Assembly (NCBI RefSeq): GCF_015704865.1
Contig: NZ_JADQTO010000014.1
Location: forward strand, 208,581-272,580
Reading direction: 5' to 3'
Length of the DNA: 64,000 nt
Source: Actinoplanes aureus
GTDB taxonomy: Bacteria > Actinomycetota > Actinomycetes > Mycobacteriales > Micromonosporaceae
This document shows positions 24,137-32,673 of this stretch, piece after piece; position 1 is the stretch's first letter, and each line of letters starts with the position of its first letter. The translations under genes were made by a program, and so were the position numbers. The notes beneath the pieces were generated by a model. That model was not told where the DNA came from, did not search any database, and saw only the letters and a list, made by a program, of their open reading frames with translations.

Positions 24137-24994
24137 TCAGCGCTCCGGACGCTTGGCCGCGACGACGCGGTAGCTGGTCTTGCCGAGGACGTAGCGCAGC
24201 GCGTCAGCGAGCGAGGCCTTGGTCGCGATGTCACCGAACTCGATGCCGAGCGCGACGATGGTCTGCGCGATCTGCGGCCGGATGCCGGAGATGATGCAGT
24301 CGGCACCCATCAGCCGGGCGGCCACCACGGTCTTGAGGATGTGCTGCGCCACCTGGGTGTCGACCGCGGGCACACCGGTGATGTCGATGATCGCGTACGG
24401 CGAGCCGGTGTCCACCAGCGTCTGCAGCAGCCGCTCCATCACCACCTGGGCACGGGCCGAGTCGAGCGTGCCGACCAGCGGCACGGCCACCACGCCCTCC
24501 CACAGCTTCACCACGGGGGTGGAGAGCTCGAGCAACTGTTCGGCCTGGTCGGCGATGAGTGCCTCACGGACGCGCACGTAGTTGTCGAAGGTGAAGAGAG
24601 CCGCCCGGTCCACGAAAGTGGAGAACGCTACGTAGTCACGGAGGGTCGCCACGTCGCTCTGCTCGCCGAGGATCTCGAGCATGGCGTCCTTGAGCGCGTA
24701 CACGCTGACCGCTGTCTCGGTGGCGTTGAAGCCCTGCCGGGCCCGGCTGTTGGAGATCTCGGCGAGCTGGGCGCGCAACTCCGCGGCCGCATCGTCGGTC
24801 ACATCCACAGCTCCGCCTGCCAAGGCCTGCTGGAAAGCCTTCTGGAGGTCGCCGGTCTGCCGCTGAAGCTCGGCACTACTCAGCCGGCCTCGCAGACTCG
24901 TGGCGACCGAGTCGGTCCAGCGGGTCGCCAATTTCTCCGCGTGACCCTTGAGCAGGTCCGCGAAGCGACTAGCCTCGTCCGGACTCAGCGGCAT
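24137..24994 (-). CDS. rsbR: Stressosome sensor RsbR
   Basis: A 285-residue protein with an all-helical N-terminal sensor domain (residues 1-150; RsbRD-type without haem residues that I can identify) and a C-terminal STAS domain. The two regulatory threonines are present: T176 (LVGTLDSARAQ) and T213 (AVDTQVAQHI), equivalent to T171/T205 in Bacillus. It is the first gene of the stress operon. The 160-bp region upstream, shared with the divergent STAS gene, should contain its promoter. Confidence 0.93.
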   Translation of the reverse strand: MPLSPDEASRFADLLKGHAEKLATRWTDSVATSLRGRLSSAELQRQTGDLQKAFQQALAGGAVDVTDDAAAELRAQLAEISNSRARQGFNATETAVSVYALKDAMLEILGEQSDVATLRDYVAFSTFVDRAALFTFDNYVRVREALIADQAEQLLELSTPVVKLWEGVVAVPLVGTLDSARAQVVMERLLQTLVDTGSPYAIIDITGVPAVDTQVAQHILKTVVAARLMGADCIISGIRPQIAQTIVALGIEFGDIATKASLADALRYVLGKTSYRVVAAKRPER

Positions 24995-25157
24995 CGCTGC
25001 CTCCCCACCACGCGATCCGAGCGCAACGGCCGGACTTTACCATCAGGACGTCCGTTACTTGCTGTAGACCAACTAATGGACACGGTCAAGCTCCGTCCCT
25101 GTTCTGCGCATCCCCCGGTACGTGGAGTACCGTTCAGCAATAACTGGAGGTCGGCGA

Positions 25158-25511
25158 ATGTCCCTGACGGTACAAACGGAACAGCGCGGCGACATGGTCG
25201 TCGTGTCGGTCGCTGGCGAGCTCGACATGGCCACCGCCCCCCAGCTTCAGGATCAGATCAGCGATCTGCTGGAGAAGGGGCGGACGCGGCTGGTCTTCGA
25301 CCTCGCCGAGGTTTCGTTCTGCGATTCCACCGGCCTGTCTGTCTTCGTCCGTGCCAAGAACAGCACCGACGACGCCGGCGGGACCGTCCGGTTGGCCGCG
25401 CCGCAGCGCGGAGTGCTCCGGATCCTCGAGGTGAGCGGTCTGGTCGAGGTGCTGCACACCTATCCGACGGTGGACGAGGCGGTCACCGCTGAGGAGCCCG
25501 CGCTCGACTGA
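25158..25511 (+). CDS. STAS anti-anti-sigma factor (RsbV-like)
   Basis: A 117-residue STAS protein with the RsbV-type core VVSVAGELDMATAPQL and phosphoserine site FCDSTGLS at residue 57. The ATG at 25158 follows CTGGAGG. It is divergent from the rsbR operon, and as an antagonist it is a plausible substrate for the PP2C phosphatases made by that operon. A longer in-frame start at 25122 lacks a ribosome-binding site. Confidence 0.92.
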   Translation: MSLTVQTEQRGDMVVVSVAGELDMATAPQLQDQISDLLEKGRTRLVFDLAEVSFCDSTGLSVFVRAKNSTDDAGGTVRLAAPQRGVLRILEVSGLVEVLHTYPTVDEAVTAEEPALD

Positions 25512-25610
25512 GCGCCCTCGCTATTTCACGAGACGACCGGTCGGCGTAGTTTGTCGCCGACCGGTGGTGGGCAACCCGTTGCCGGATGACGTTCGGCCCC
25601 AGGAGTGCCC

Positions 25611-26081
25611 GTGAGCAAAATGGTCCAAGGCTTCAAAGACTTCATCATGCGCGGCAACGTTGTCGACCTCGCCGTCGGCGTGGTCATCGGCGCCGCCTTC
25701 ACCGGTGTGATCACCCAGTTCACCAAGTCGTTCCTCGAGCCCTTGATCCGGCTCTTCGGCCTGGCGATCACCGGCGGCCGCAGTCTTGACAAGACCGCCC
25801 CGAAGGTCTGGGGCGTCGCCTTCGACTGGGCCGCGTTCATCAACGCGCTCCTGGCCTTCTTGCTAACCGCGCTCGCGCTGTACTTCCTCGTCGTCTTCCC
25901 GCTGAACCGGCTGGCCGAGCGCCGCCGCCGCGGCGAAGAGCCGCCGCCGAAGGCGCCCAGCGAAGAGGTCAAGCTGCTCACCGAGATCCGCGACGCGCTG
26001 CTCCGCAGCCAGGGTCACCAGGTCTCCAACAGCGCCCTCGACGAAGTGCTGGGACGCCACCAGCAGCAACCCCCGCGCTGA
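25611..26081 (+). CDS. mscL: Large-conductance mechanosensitive channel
   Basis: A 156-residue MscL homologue: the N-terminal helix MVQGFKDFIMRGNVVDLAVGVVIGAAF is the gating TM1 region. A loop, TM2 (ALLAFLLTALALYFLVVFPL) and a charged C-terminal bundle (EEVKLLTEIRDALL) follow. It releases solutes from the membrane during hypo-osmotic shock. The GTG at 25611 is 5 nt after AGGAG; a GTG two codons earlier overlaps that site and is less likely. Its place next to stress-response genes is in keeping with osmotic function. Confidence 0.95.
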   Translation: MSKMVQGFKDFIMRGNVVDLAVGVVIGAAFTGVITQFTKSFLEPLIRLFGLAITGGRSLDKTAPKVWGVAFDWAAFINALLAFLLTALALYFLVVFPLNRLAERRRRGEEPPPKAPSEEVKLLTEIRDALLRSQGHQVSNSALDEVLGRHQQQPPR

Positions 26082-26144
26082 CACCCGACGAAAAGATCTG
26101 CCCCTCCCGGCACCGTTCGAACAGATGTTCGATACGCTGCCGGG

Positions 26145-26375
26145 ATGGAGCAGCGTAAGCACTGGTGGAACGGTAAGTGGGGACGTCTCGCCCGAAAGGA
26201 CGTGTACCTACGAACCAGCGGCGACCAGTGGTATGTCGAGCAGCGCGCGGGCGGCTCCGACGGCGTCTCCCACTTCTTCGAGTACGACAGTGAGGACGCT
26301 GCTCTCGACATGGTCCGCGCCCTGCTGGCCGGCCCCGACGAGTGGCGCGAGCTGTCGGTCCGACCACCCCGCTGA
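26145..26375 (+). CDS. Small conserved-looking protein
   Basis: A 76-residue acidic/aromatic protein (MEQRKHWWNGKWGRLARKDVYL ... DEWRELS). No transmembrane helix, signal peptide or known motif. The codon pattern is typical of a real gene, and the ATG follows a GGGATGG stretch. It converges with the anti-sigma-like gene, whose stop abuts its own with no spacer. Function unknown. Confidence 0.7.
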   Translation: MEQRKHWWNGKWGRLARKDVYLRTSGDQWYVEQRAGGSDGVSHFFEYDSEDAALDMVRALLAGPDEWRELSVRPPR

Positions 26376-27155
26376 TCAGGCCGCGCGGCGGTCGTCGTGC
26401 GCGGCGGTCAGCGGACCCGGCGGGGGTGGCAGCAACCGCAGGCCCGGGCGCGGGGCCTGGTCGCCGCCGTCGACGGCGGTGTCGAAACGTGCCCGCCAGC
26501 CGGTGCCGACCCGGGCGCCGGGCGGGCGTTCCGCTCCGCCGACTCCCCGGGACAACGCCACCACCAGCAGATATCCGATGATCACGAAGCCGTGGCCGAC
26601 CAGCCGGGCGACATCCACCCGGCCGCCGGTGAGATCGGTGACCGAGAGCAGCAGCAGCATCGCGACGAAAGCGGTGAGCATCGGCACCAGGCCGGTGGGC
26701 CGGGTCCGGCGCAACGCGATGAAGAGGTACCCGGCACCGACCGCGACGTTCCAGGCGGCCGACTCGTGCCACAGGTGGCCCGGTGTCGCGTTCAGCCCGA
26801 TGTGCGTGTGCCCGGCGCTCACCCCGCCGCCCACCTGGGTCAGACCGAGGATGAGCTGCACCGTTCCGACCAGCGCCAGCGCCGCGTAAAGGACCGCCGC
26901 GACCGGGATCCGCCACCGGCGTCGCGGCCCCTGGTCCGGCGAAGCGGGGAGTGCCGCCAGGATCGCGGCGCTCAGGTCCGGCACCGCCGCCACCGATCCG
27001 GTACGCGTCAGCCGGTTGACCGCCGCCGCCCGGTCCAGCCACTCCCGGCAGCCGGCACACCCGGCCAGGTGTTCGTCGACCAGCGGCCGCATGGCCGGGT
27101 CGTCCTCGCCGTCCAACTGCGCGGACAGCATCTCGCGCCACCGCTCACATGCCAT
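26376..27155 (-). CDS. Zinc-finger (zf-HC2) anti-sigma-like membrane protein
   Basis: A 259-residue protein whose N-terminus has the anti-sigma zinc motif HLAGCAGCREWL, giving HxxxCxxC with an upstream CERWREMLSAQLDGE helix. Five or so transmembrane helices follow (IPVAAVLYAALALVGTVQLILG, AWNVAVGAGYLFIAL, LVPMLTAFVAMLLLLSV, GHGFVIIGYLLVVAL). There is no sigma-factor gene next to it in the window, so either the partner is unlinked or the zinc finger serves another purpose. Zinc binding is expected from family knowledge. Confidence 0.85.
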   Translation of the reverse strand: MACERWREMLSAQLDGEDDPAMRPLVDEHLAGCAGCREWLDRAAAVNRLTRTGSVAAVPDLSAAILAALPASPDQGPRRRWRIPVAAVLYAALALVGTVQLILGLTQVGGGVSAGHTHIGLNATPGHLWHESAAWNVAVGAGYLFIALRRTRPTGLVPMLTAFVAMLLLLSVTDLTGGRVDVARLVGHGFVIIGYLLVVALSRGVGGAERPPGARVGTGWRARFDTAVDGGDQAPRPGLRLLPPPPGPLTAAHDDRRAA

Positions 27156-27197
27156 GTACCCATAGTCGTTCCGGGATGCCCGGGAGTTCCCGCCGGA

Positions 27198-27830
27198 TCA
27201 GAGCGGTTCCGGGGCCTGAACCATCCCGACCTGCTGTCCGCCGCTGTGCCCGGACAACCGCCGGCGTTCCCGGAACGCCCGCAGGTTGGCCGTGTTGCCG
27301 CAGGTGCTGACGTCGTGCCAGACCCCGCTGTTGTTCCGCGAGGTGTCGAAGAAGGCGGCCCGGCAGGCGGCGTTGTGGCAGAGCTTGAGCCGCAGCCAGA
27401 GACCGGCCTGCTGTGCCAGCAGCGCCTCGGCCCACAACGCCGAGGCCAGCCAGCGGATCCCCCGGCCGGTCGGCACCACCCGGACCCAGCCGCCCACATC
27501 CGGGACCAGGCTCACCTGGACGTCAGCGGGCGGCAGCGCACCGGCCGGTCCCGCGTTCGCCCCGGCCAGCACCACGGTTTCGAAGGCGGTCCGCAGCCGG
27601 CGCAGCGAGCGCAGGTCGCCGGCGGAGAGCAGCAGCGTCGGGGCGGGCAGCCCGGACACCCGGGACCAGGTCCCCAGCGCCTCGGTCACCCACCACTGGG
27701 CGTCATCGGTGACGGTCAGCAGATCCGAGCTGTACGACATCGCCGGGCGGGTGTTCAGCAACTCCTGGACGAGTGCGAATCCGCCGGGCGCCTCCCGTAC
27801 GCCGTGCCGGGCGCTGGCCTTCCATGACAT
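27198..27830 (-). CDS. CGNR zinc-finger / ABATE-domain protein
   Basis: A 210-residue putative transcriptional regulator with an N-terminal ABATE domain and the C-terminal CGNR zinc finger: CHNAACRAAFFDTSRN followed by WHDVSTCGNTANLRAFRERRR. The CxxxxC...CGN spacing is diagnostic of the family, which is common and mostly uncharacterised in actinobacteria. The ATG at 27830 is preferred over a TTG two codons upstream. No target can be assigned. Confidence 0.9.
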   Translation of the reverse strand: MSWKASARHGVREAPGGFALVQELLNTRPAMSYSSDLLTVTDDAQWWVTEALGTWSRVSGLPAPTLLLSAGDLRSLRRLRTAFETVVLAGANAGPAGALPPADVQVSLVPDVGGWVRVVPTGRGIRWLASALWAEALLAQQAGLWLRLKLCHNAACRAAFFDTSRNNSGVWHDVSTCGNTANLRAFRERRRLSGHSGGQQVGMVQAPEPL

Positions 27831-27961
27831 AGCCAAAGGGTACTCGCCTCTTTACCAGCCCTTTCTCGCGGTCTACCCGGCCGGGTGGTCGATCACGGTT
27901 CAACCGTGGACCGTTGTGAATGGGTCCCTACAATGACCCGACCACAGGCGAGGGAGGCTTC

Positions 27962-28750
27962 GTGCGGAGGATCCTGGCGATCACCATGGCCGCGGCAGCG
28001 GCGTTGACTCTCGCCACCGGCTGCGACACGGCCGATCCGGTGGCGGACGGGCCGGCTCCGACCGGAGTGTCGCCCTCGACCAGCGCGCCCAGCGCCTCGG
28101 CCGAACCCTCCGCGCCACCCAGCTCGACGCCCACCGTGACCCCTTCGGCGAAGCCGAAGAAGCTGAAGTCCGGCGCCAAGGGCGCCGACGTGCTGGCCCT
28201 GCAGAACCGGCTCACCGAGCTCGGTTACTGGAACGGCAAGGCCGACAGCAAGTTCGGCGGCACCACCCAGCAGGCGGTTTACGCGTTGCAGAAAGCCGCG
28301 GGCATCGGCCGCGACGGCACGGTCGGCCCCAAGACCTGGAAGGCATTGGAGGAAGGGGTACGCCCGAAGGCCAAGTCCACCAGCGGCCGGGTCGTCGAGA
28401 TCGACCTGAAGCGCCAGTTGCTGCTCCTCGTCGACGACGGCCAGATCACCCAGATCTTCAACACCTCGACCGGCACGAACGACTACTACGAACACGAAGG
28501 CCAGACCTACCTGGCGGACACACCACGCGGCAGGTTCAAGGTGAGCCGGCAGATCGACGGCTGGCGGGACGCCCCGCTCGGTCTGCTGTGGCGGCCGAAG
28601 TACTTCAACGGCGGCATCGCCGTGCACGGCGCCCCGAGCGTTCCGCCCTACCCGGCGTCGCACGGCTGCGCTCGCGTCTCGGTCTCCGCCATGAACTGGA
28701 TGTGGAAGAACGACGCGCTGCCGATCAAGACCCGTGTCTGGGTCTACTGA
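27962..28750 (+). CDS. L,D-transpeptidase with peptidoglycan-binding domain, probable lipoprotein
   Basis: A 262-residue exported enzyme forming 3-3 cross-links in peptidoglycan. It has a lipoprotein-like signal (RRILAITMAAAAALTLATGC, imperfect lipobox), a Ser/Thr/Pro linker, a PG_binding_1 domain (GADVLALQNRLTELGYW ... DGTVGPKTWKALEEG) and a YkuD catalytic domain ending in HGAPSVPPYPASHGCARVS with the nucleophile C236. The GTG at 27962 follows GAGGGAGG. Confidence 0.92.
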   Translation: MRRILAITMAAAAALTLATGCDTADPVADGPAPTGVSPSTSAPSASAEPSAPPSSTPTVTPSAKPKKLKSGAKGADVLALQNRLTELGYWNGKADSKFGGTTQQAVYALQKAAGIGRDGTVGPKTWKALEEGVRPKAKSTSGRVVEIDLKRQLLLLVDDGQITQIFNTSTGTNDYYEHEGQTYLADTPRGRFKVSRQIDGWRDAPLGLLWRPKYFNGGIAVHGAPSVPPYPASHGCARVSVSAMNWMWKNDALPIKTRVWVY

Positions 28751-29184
28751 ACGCACTCCATACGACGTACCCGCTGCCGCGGTGCCGGGATCACCAGGGC
28801 ATATCCCGGCGGCCAGGCCGCACCGTGCAGCTCGGCGCAGATCACCACACTCAGCCACGGCACCCACGGCCCGCTGATCTCGACCGGCCCGCGGCCGCGT
28901 ACGTCCAGCGACAGCGCCCACTCGTCCGGCCGCGGCCGCAGACGCGCCACCGACCGCAACGAGTACTCCTGAGTCCCCAGGATCAGCCGGCGACTGGTGA
29001 TCACCGCAAGACGCCGACCGGCCCCGGCCACGTGCACCGGGAACCACCCGTACTGCTTCTCCCCGGCCCGAAGCGGAATCGTCGGGCTCACCGCAGCCGG
29101 CCGCCCGCCACGCTCCACCAGCCCGGCCAGCATGCTCATCGACCGGAACCCGGCCGCGAGCTGCGCAGGATCGTAACCGGACAC
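28744..29184 (-). CDS. Unknown protein with PH/GRAM-like strand pattern
   Basis: A 146-residue protein from GTG 29184 (GGAGAG just upstream). Visible features are LRAGEKQYGWFPVHVAG, RRLAVITSRRLILGTQEYSLRSVARLRPRPDEWALSLDV. The alternation of short strands with an ITSRRLIL element resembles bacterial PH-like domains, but I would not name it on that alone. It overlaps the convergent transpeptidase end by 7 bp. Confidence 0.65.
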   Translation of the reverse strand: MSGYDPAQLAAGFRSMSMLAGLVERGGRPAAVSPTIPLRAGEKQYGWFPVHVAGAGRRLAVITSRRLILGTQEYSLRSVARLRPRPDEWALSLDVRGRGPVEISGPWVPWLSVVICAELHGAAWPPGYALVIPAPRQRVRRMECVQ

Positions 29185-29425
29185 CGCACTCTCCGATCTA
29201 GGCGGCCGCCCAGCGCGACCAACCTGACCCTGGCACGCCCGGGCCAGCCACGACCAGCGAATACACACCCCTGGCTGATGATTTACCGGTTCGCCGTCGG
29301 TACGTCACCCACCGTCCCCCAAATTCCGACGTTCCCGGCTAACCCGTCAGAGTGCTTCCGCCGGACTGCACTCTTCCGCGGCCCGAACCACCGGCCGCCC
29401 GACACGCCGGCAAGCCGGCGCCTGA

Positions 29426-30079
29426 TCACCCGGCTCGCCGGGCCAGCCGAGCCCCGGCGATCCCGCTCACCAGCAGCCCGCTGACCCGCCCAGCCGGAAT
29501 GAGCACGGCCGCGGACTGGACCGGAAAGGCAAGCGGCGAAAGCAGACCGGCAACCGCCGATCCCAGACCGGCAGCGGCCAGCGGTCGCGGCAATTCCCCG
29601 GTCCGCAGCCCCGCTACCGCCAACACGCCGACCAGGAGCCCGAAGGCCGACGTGTGCACCGGCCCACCAGCAGCGAAGACGAGCCGATGCAACGACCGCG
29701 CGGTCCCCTCCCGCTCACCCGGCCGCCCCGTCAAAGCCGCACTGCCAAGAGCCGAAACAACCAGCGAACCGACGGCCACACTCCCACCGGCGATCGCCGC
29801 GGCACGCAGCAACCGAGCCCGGGCGCCCGACCGTCCGGCCAGCCGGGCCACGGACATCGTGAATCGGCCCAGCGAAACAGCCGACACCAGCTGCCCGATC
29901 ACGCTCACCCGAGCAGGACCGGAACTGCCCTGGAAGTACGCCTGCACGGCAGCGACGTCGGTGCCCGGACGCGGATACGGCGAATCGGCCAGCGCCATAG
30001 CGGACGCCACGCCGCCGACGAAGCTAACGCCGGCCAGCGCCCCACTCCAGGCGCCGGGATCGGGAGACGGGGACATCAT
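29426..30079 (-). CDS. Multi-spanning membrane protein of unknown function
   Basis: A 217-residue hydrophobic protein with about six predicted helices (GALAGVSFVGGVASAMALA, VSVIGQLVSAVSLGRF, AAIAGGSVAVGSLVVSALGSA, HTSAFGLLVGVLAVAGL and others). The ATG at 30079 follows GAGGAGGG. No transporter or enzyme motif is recognised. It is divergent from the next coiled-coil membrane protein, with a perfect palindrome between them. Confidence 0.75.
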   Translation of the reverse strand: MMSPSPDPGAWSGALAGVSFVGGVASAMALADSPYPRPGTDVAAVQAYFQGSSGPARVSVIGQLVSAVSLGRFTMSVARLAGRSGARARLLRAAAIAGGSVAVGSLVVSALGSAALTGRPGEREGTARSLHRLVFAAGGPVHTSAFGLLVGVLAVAGLRTGELPRPLAAAGLGSAVAGLLSPLAFPVQSAAVLIPAGRVSGLLVSGIAGARLARRAG

Positions 30080-30217
30080 CGGTCGGCCCTCCTCGTGGTC
30101 AGCCCTCATGCCCAGCGAGACTCCCAAGTCACGCTATTCGAGCCCGAAGACCAACAAAAGGCCAACACCAAGCCCGCGCCCCGTCGAAGCACGACCGGAT
30201 GTTCCTAGGTGCTAGTT

Positions 30218-30241
30218 GCTGACTGCTGTACAGCAGTCAGC
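30218..30241. promoter_or_regulatory. Perfect 24-bp palindrome in a divergent promoter region
   Basis: Two 12-bp arms (GCTGACTGCTGT and complement) abut without a spacer between divergent genes. This suggests a dimeric repressor site. Twelve bases of it (ACTGCTGTACAG) recur near 35980. Confidence 0.5.
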
Positions 30242-30352
30242 CGCCGCACCCTCTATATGGGGACGGGCTTCCGACCGAGATCTAGCCCGACGCAGGCAAG
30301 CCGCCCGAGGATGGATGGCAGGTTCCCGTCCGCCCGCCTGTGGAGGCGATCC

Positions 30353-30985
30353 GTGAGCGCCGTCGGTTCCCTTCTTACTCTCGCCGGCGTCATCGTCGGT
30401 GCCGTGCTGTCATACGTGTTCGCGCGGATGGGCGAGAGTCGGCGGGAACGGTGGGCGCTCGGCCGTGAATGGCGAGAACGCCGCCTGCAGATCTACGGCG
30501 CTTACCTCGCCGACGTGAAGCGGATAAGGATGCTGGCGCAACGCATCGCCGCCGATGTCGGCCTCGACGATCAGGCTCCTTCCCTGTCCCGCGCCGACGG
30601 CGTGGATCTGCTGGATGAGGCGGACATGGCGCGAGGCAACACGTTCGAGTTGCTCGCCCTCATAGCCAGCCAAGATCTTGTCAAAGCGGCGGGAGCGCTG
30701 AACGACGCAGTCTGGGACTTGGAGTGGTTTGCCCGGGGCCGACTCGACGACACAGATATCGAGGGATGGCACAGCAGGATGCGCAACTACTTCCAGGCGC
30801 TCAACGTCTTTCACAAACATGCGCGCCACGAGCTCGGAGTAACCGGGGAGCTCTCGCCGCGAGAAGCTCAAGGCTCGCCGCGCGTGCGTTACGAGCGAGA
30901 GCGGCAAACACGGAACCAGCAAGGGAACCCCTCTGCCATCCCAGAAGCCCCGAGCGCTCCCGCCGGAGGCCGAGTTCCGGAATGA
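30353..30985 (+). CDS. Membrane-anchored unknown protein
   Basis: A 210-residue protein from GTG 30353 with GGAGG upstream. An N-terminal transmembrane helix (LLTLAGVIVGAVLSYVFARMG) is followed by a charged, helical cytosolic region (RRERWALGREWRERRLQIYGAYLADVKRIRMLAQ...). Short proteins with this layout are widespread in actinobacteria without assigned function. Confidence 0.75.
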   Translation: MSAVGSLLTLAGVIVGAVLSYVFARMGESRRERWALGREWRERRLQIYGAYLADVKRIRMLAQRIAADVGLDDQAPSLSRADGVDLLDEADMARGNTFELLALIASQDLVKAAGALNDAVWDLEWFARGRLDDTDIEGWHSRMRNYFQALNVFHKHARHELGVTGELSPREAQGSPRVRYERERQTRNQQGNPSAIPEAPSAPAGGRVPE

Positions 30986-31144
30986 CCGATCCGAATAGGC
31001 TGGCGTGCCGGCCAATGCCGGCCGAAGGCCGCAAGCCGGCCGAGCAATGAGCGGGTCAATGCGGCCGGGACATCACCATGGCAAGTGCGGAATATCCGCT
31101 CGGAGCGCTAGCATTGCTATCAGATCTCCCTCGAAGGAGGATCC

Positions 31145-31390
31145 ATGGCGGCTCTCAGCATCAGAGATCTTGACGATGCGGTGAAGGAGAAGCTACGTCT
31201 TCGCGCCGCCCGGAACGGCCGCTCCATGGAGGCCGAGATCCGGGCAATCCTGACGACCGCCGTCACCGATGACGCACCACGAACCGATCTGTTCAGCGCT
31301 CTCACGGAACGGTTCGCCCAGCTCGGCGGCTCCGACTTCGACCTGCCGGAACGTACCACCACGCCCAGGGCTGCGAGTCTGCCGGAGTGA
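31145..31390 (+). CDS. FitA/VapB-type antitoxin (ribbon-helix-helix)
   Basis: An 81-residue antitoxin. The N-terminal ribbon-helix-helix (ALSIRDLDDAVKEKLRLRAARNGRSMEAEIRAILTTAV) matches the FitA/Arc type and would bind the operon promoter. The C-terminal half, which neutralises the toxin, is less conserved. A strong GAAGGAGG ribosome-binding site precedes the ATG. Its stop overlaps the toxin start (TGATG). Confidence 0.92.
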   Translation: MAALSIRDLDDAVKEKLRLRAARNGRSMEAEIRAILTTAVTDDAPRTDLFSALTERFAQLGGSDFDLPERTTTPRAASLPE

Positions 31391-31812
31391 TGATCGTTCT
31401 GGACACCAACGTGGTCTCCGAACTCATGCGGCCCGAGCCGGCTCCGGCGGTGCTCGCCTGGATGAAGCGGAGTTCCGGTGACGGCTTGTACACGACCGCG
31501 GTCACCATCGCCGAGATCCGATACGGCATCGCGCGCCTGCCGGAGGGACACCGGCAGAAATCGCTGCGTCAGGCGGCCGACGAGATCTTCGCGGCCTTCC
31601 CTCGCCAGGTCCTGCCCTTCGACCTCGCTTCCGCCGGCGCCTACGCCGACATCGTCGCGAGCCGGGAGAAGATGGGCAATCCGATCAGCGGATTCGACGC
31701 TCAGATCGCCGCCATCTGCCGCTCACAAGCGGCGGCTCTGGCCACCCGGAACACCAAAGACTTCGTCGACACCGGCATCAGCCTTCTTGATCCATGGCAG
31801 CCGGCCAACTGA
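31390..31812 (+). CDS. vapC: PIN-domain toxin (VapC/FitB)
   Basis: A 140-residue PIN-domain ribonuclease. Acidic metal ligands are visible as D5 (MIVLDTNVVSELM), E in TIAEIRYGIARLP and D in NPISGFDAQIAAIC. The closing ALATRNTKDFVDTGI is typical of FitB/VapC toxins, which cut tRNA or rRNA. The preceding RHH antitoxin is its partner. A GTG one codon earlier is an alternative start. Confidence 0.93.
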   Translation: MIVLDTNVVSELMRPEPAPAVLAWMKRSSGDGLYTTAVTIAEIRYGIARLPEGHRQKSLRQAADEIFAAFPRQVLPFDLASAGAYADIVASREKMGNPISGFDAQIAAICRSQAAALATRNTKDFVDTGISLLDPWQPAN

Positions 31813-32107
31813 TCGGTGCACAAGATGCCTGAAGGGGACCCGGCCGCCGCAGCGACATCGGCACCCGCCTTACGGCAGGTGGTCGCCTTGACCTGCCGGG
31901 TCGGCCCCGGCCGCAACTACCCAGTTGACCATGGCCGACGCCCGGCACCTAGTCGGTCTCCTTGAGACCGGCGACGAGATTGACCCCCATCGGTGCCCTG
32001 GCGCCATCGGTACGCCGGCTCGCGTCCGTGGTTCGGGTCCCCGGCCGGGATTACTCCGAGTCTGGCCGCATGCGCGGACGGTAGCGTCCACTCTTCACTC
32101 TGAAGGC

Positions 32108-32593
32108 ATGCAGACCGATAGCCCGATCGACCCCGCCACCGAAGGCCGGCGGCAGGCGCTCCTTCAGATGTGGAAGGAAGCACGAGAGCACGCCAGGCAG
32201 CACGAGTCGCAACGCGCTACGGCAACCAACATGATCCTGCTGCTCGCCGCCGCGGATATCGGAGCCATGGCCACGCTACGCTTCGGCCCCCGAACCCTCC
32301 CCCTCGCGGCGGGACTCGTCGTGCTCGGCATGTTGGGCTACCTGCTCGCCGCGAAGCACTACGAGAGGGCGGAATGGTCGACGGCCGCCGCCGTCGAGTT
32401 CGAGGAAAGACTCGACACCATGGACCCGATGCTCGGGATACGCGCCTCCAAGTGGGCCGCCGACGCCAAGCACAACGGCAGGTACCGAAGGATGTATCGG
32501 ATCCGTCTCAACAAGATCTGGTCGCTCCTGCACGTACTCCTGGCGGCCTCTGGCACGATCGCCTTCGTGGCGATTCTGGTCGCGAGTTCGTAG
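32108..32593 (+). CDS. Three-TM membrane protein of unknown function
   Basis: A 161-residue protein: a charged N-terminal helix (ATEGRRQALLQMWKEAREHARQHE), two close transmembrane helices (TNMILLLAAADIGAMATL, LPLAAGLVVLGMLGYLLAA), a cytosolic helical segment and a C-terminal helix (LLHVLLAASGTIAFVAILVAS). The layout resembles small membrane effectors of conflict systems and also the protein at 42867-43334, but no homology is proven. It stands alone. Confidence 0.65.
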   Translation: MQTDSPIDPATEGRRQALLQMWKEAREHARQHESQRATATNMILLLAAADIGAMATLRFGPRTLPLAAGLVVLGMLGYLLAAKHYERAEWSTAAAVEFEERLDTMDPMLGIRASKWAADAKHNGRYRRMYRIRLNKIWSLLHVLLAASGTIAFVAILVASS

Positions 32594-32673
32594 GTGAAGC
32601 CGCTTGCCAGTACCCATCGCTGGTACACCACGGACGGCTAAAGTCGTCGGTCGTACGCTTCCGGGTCAGATCG

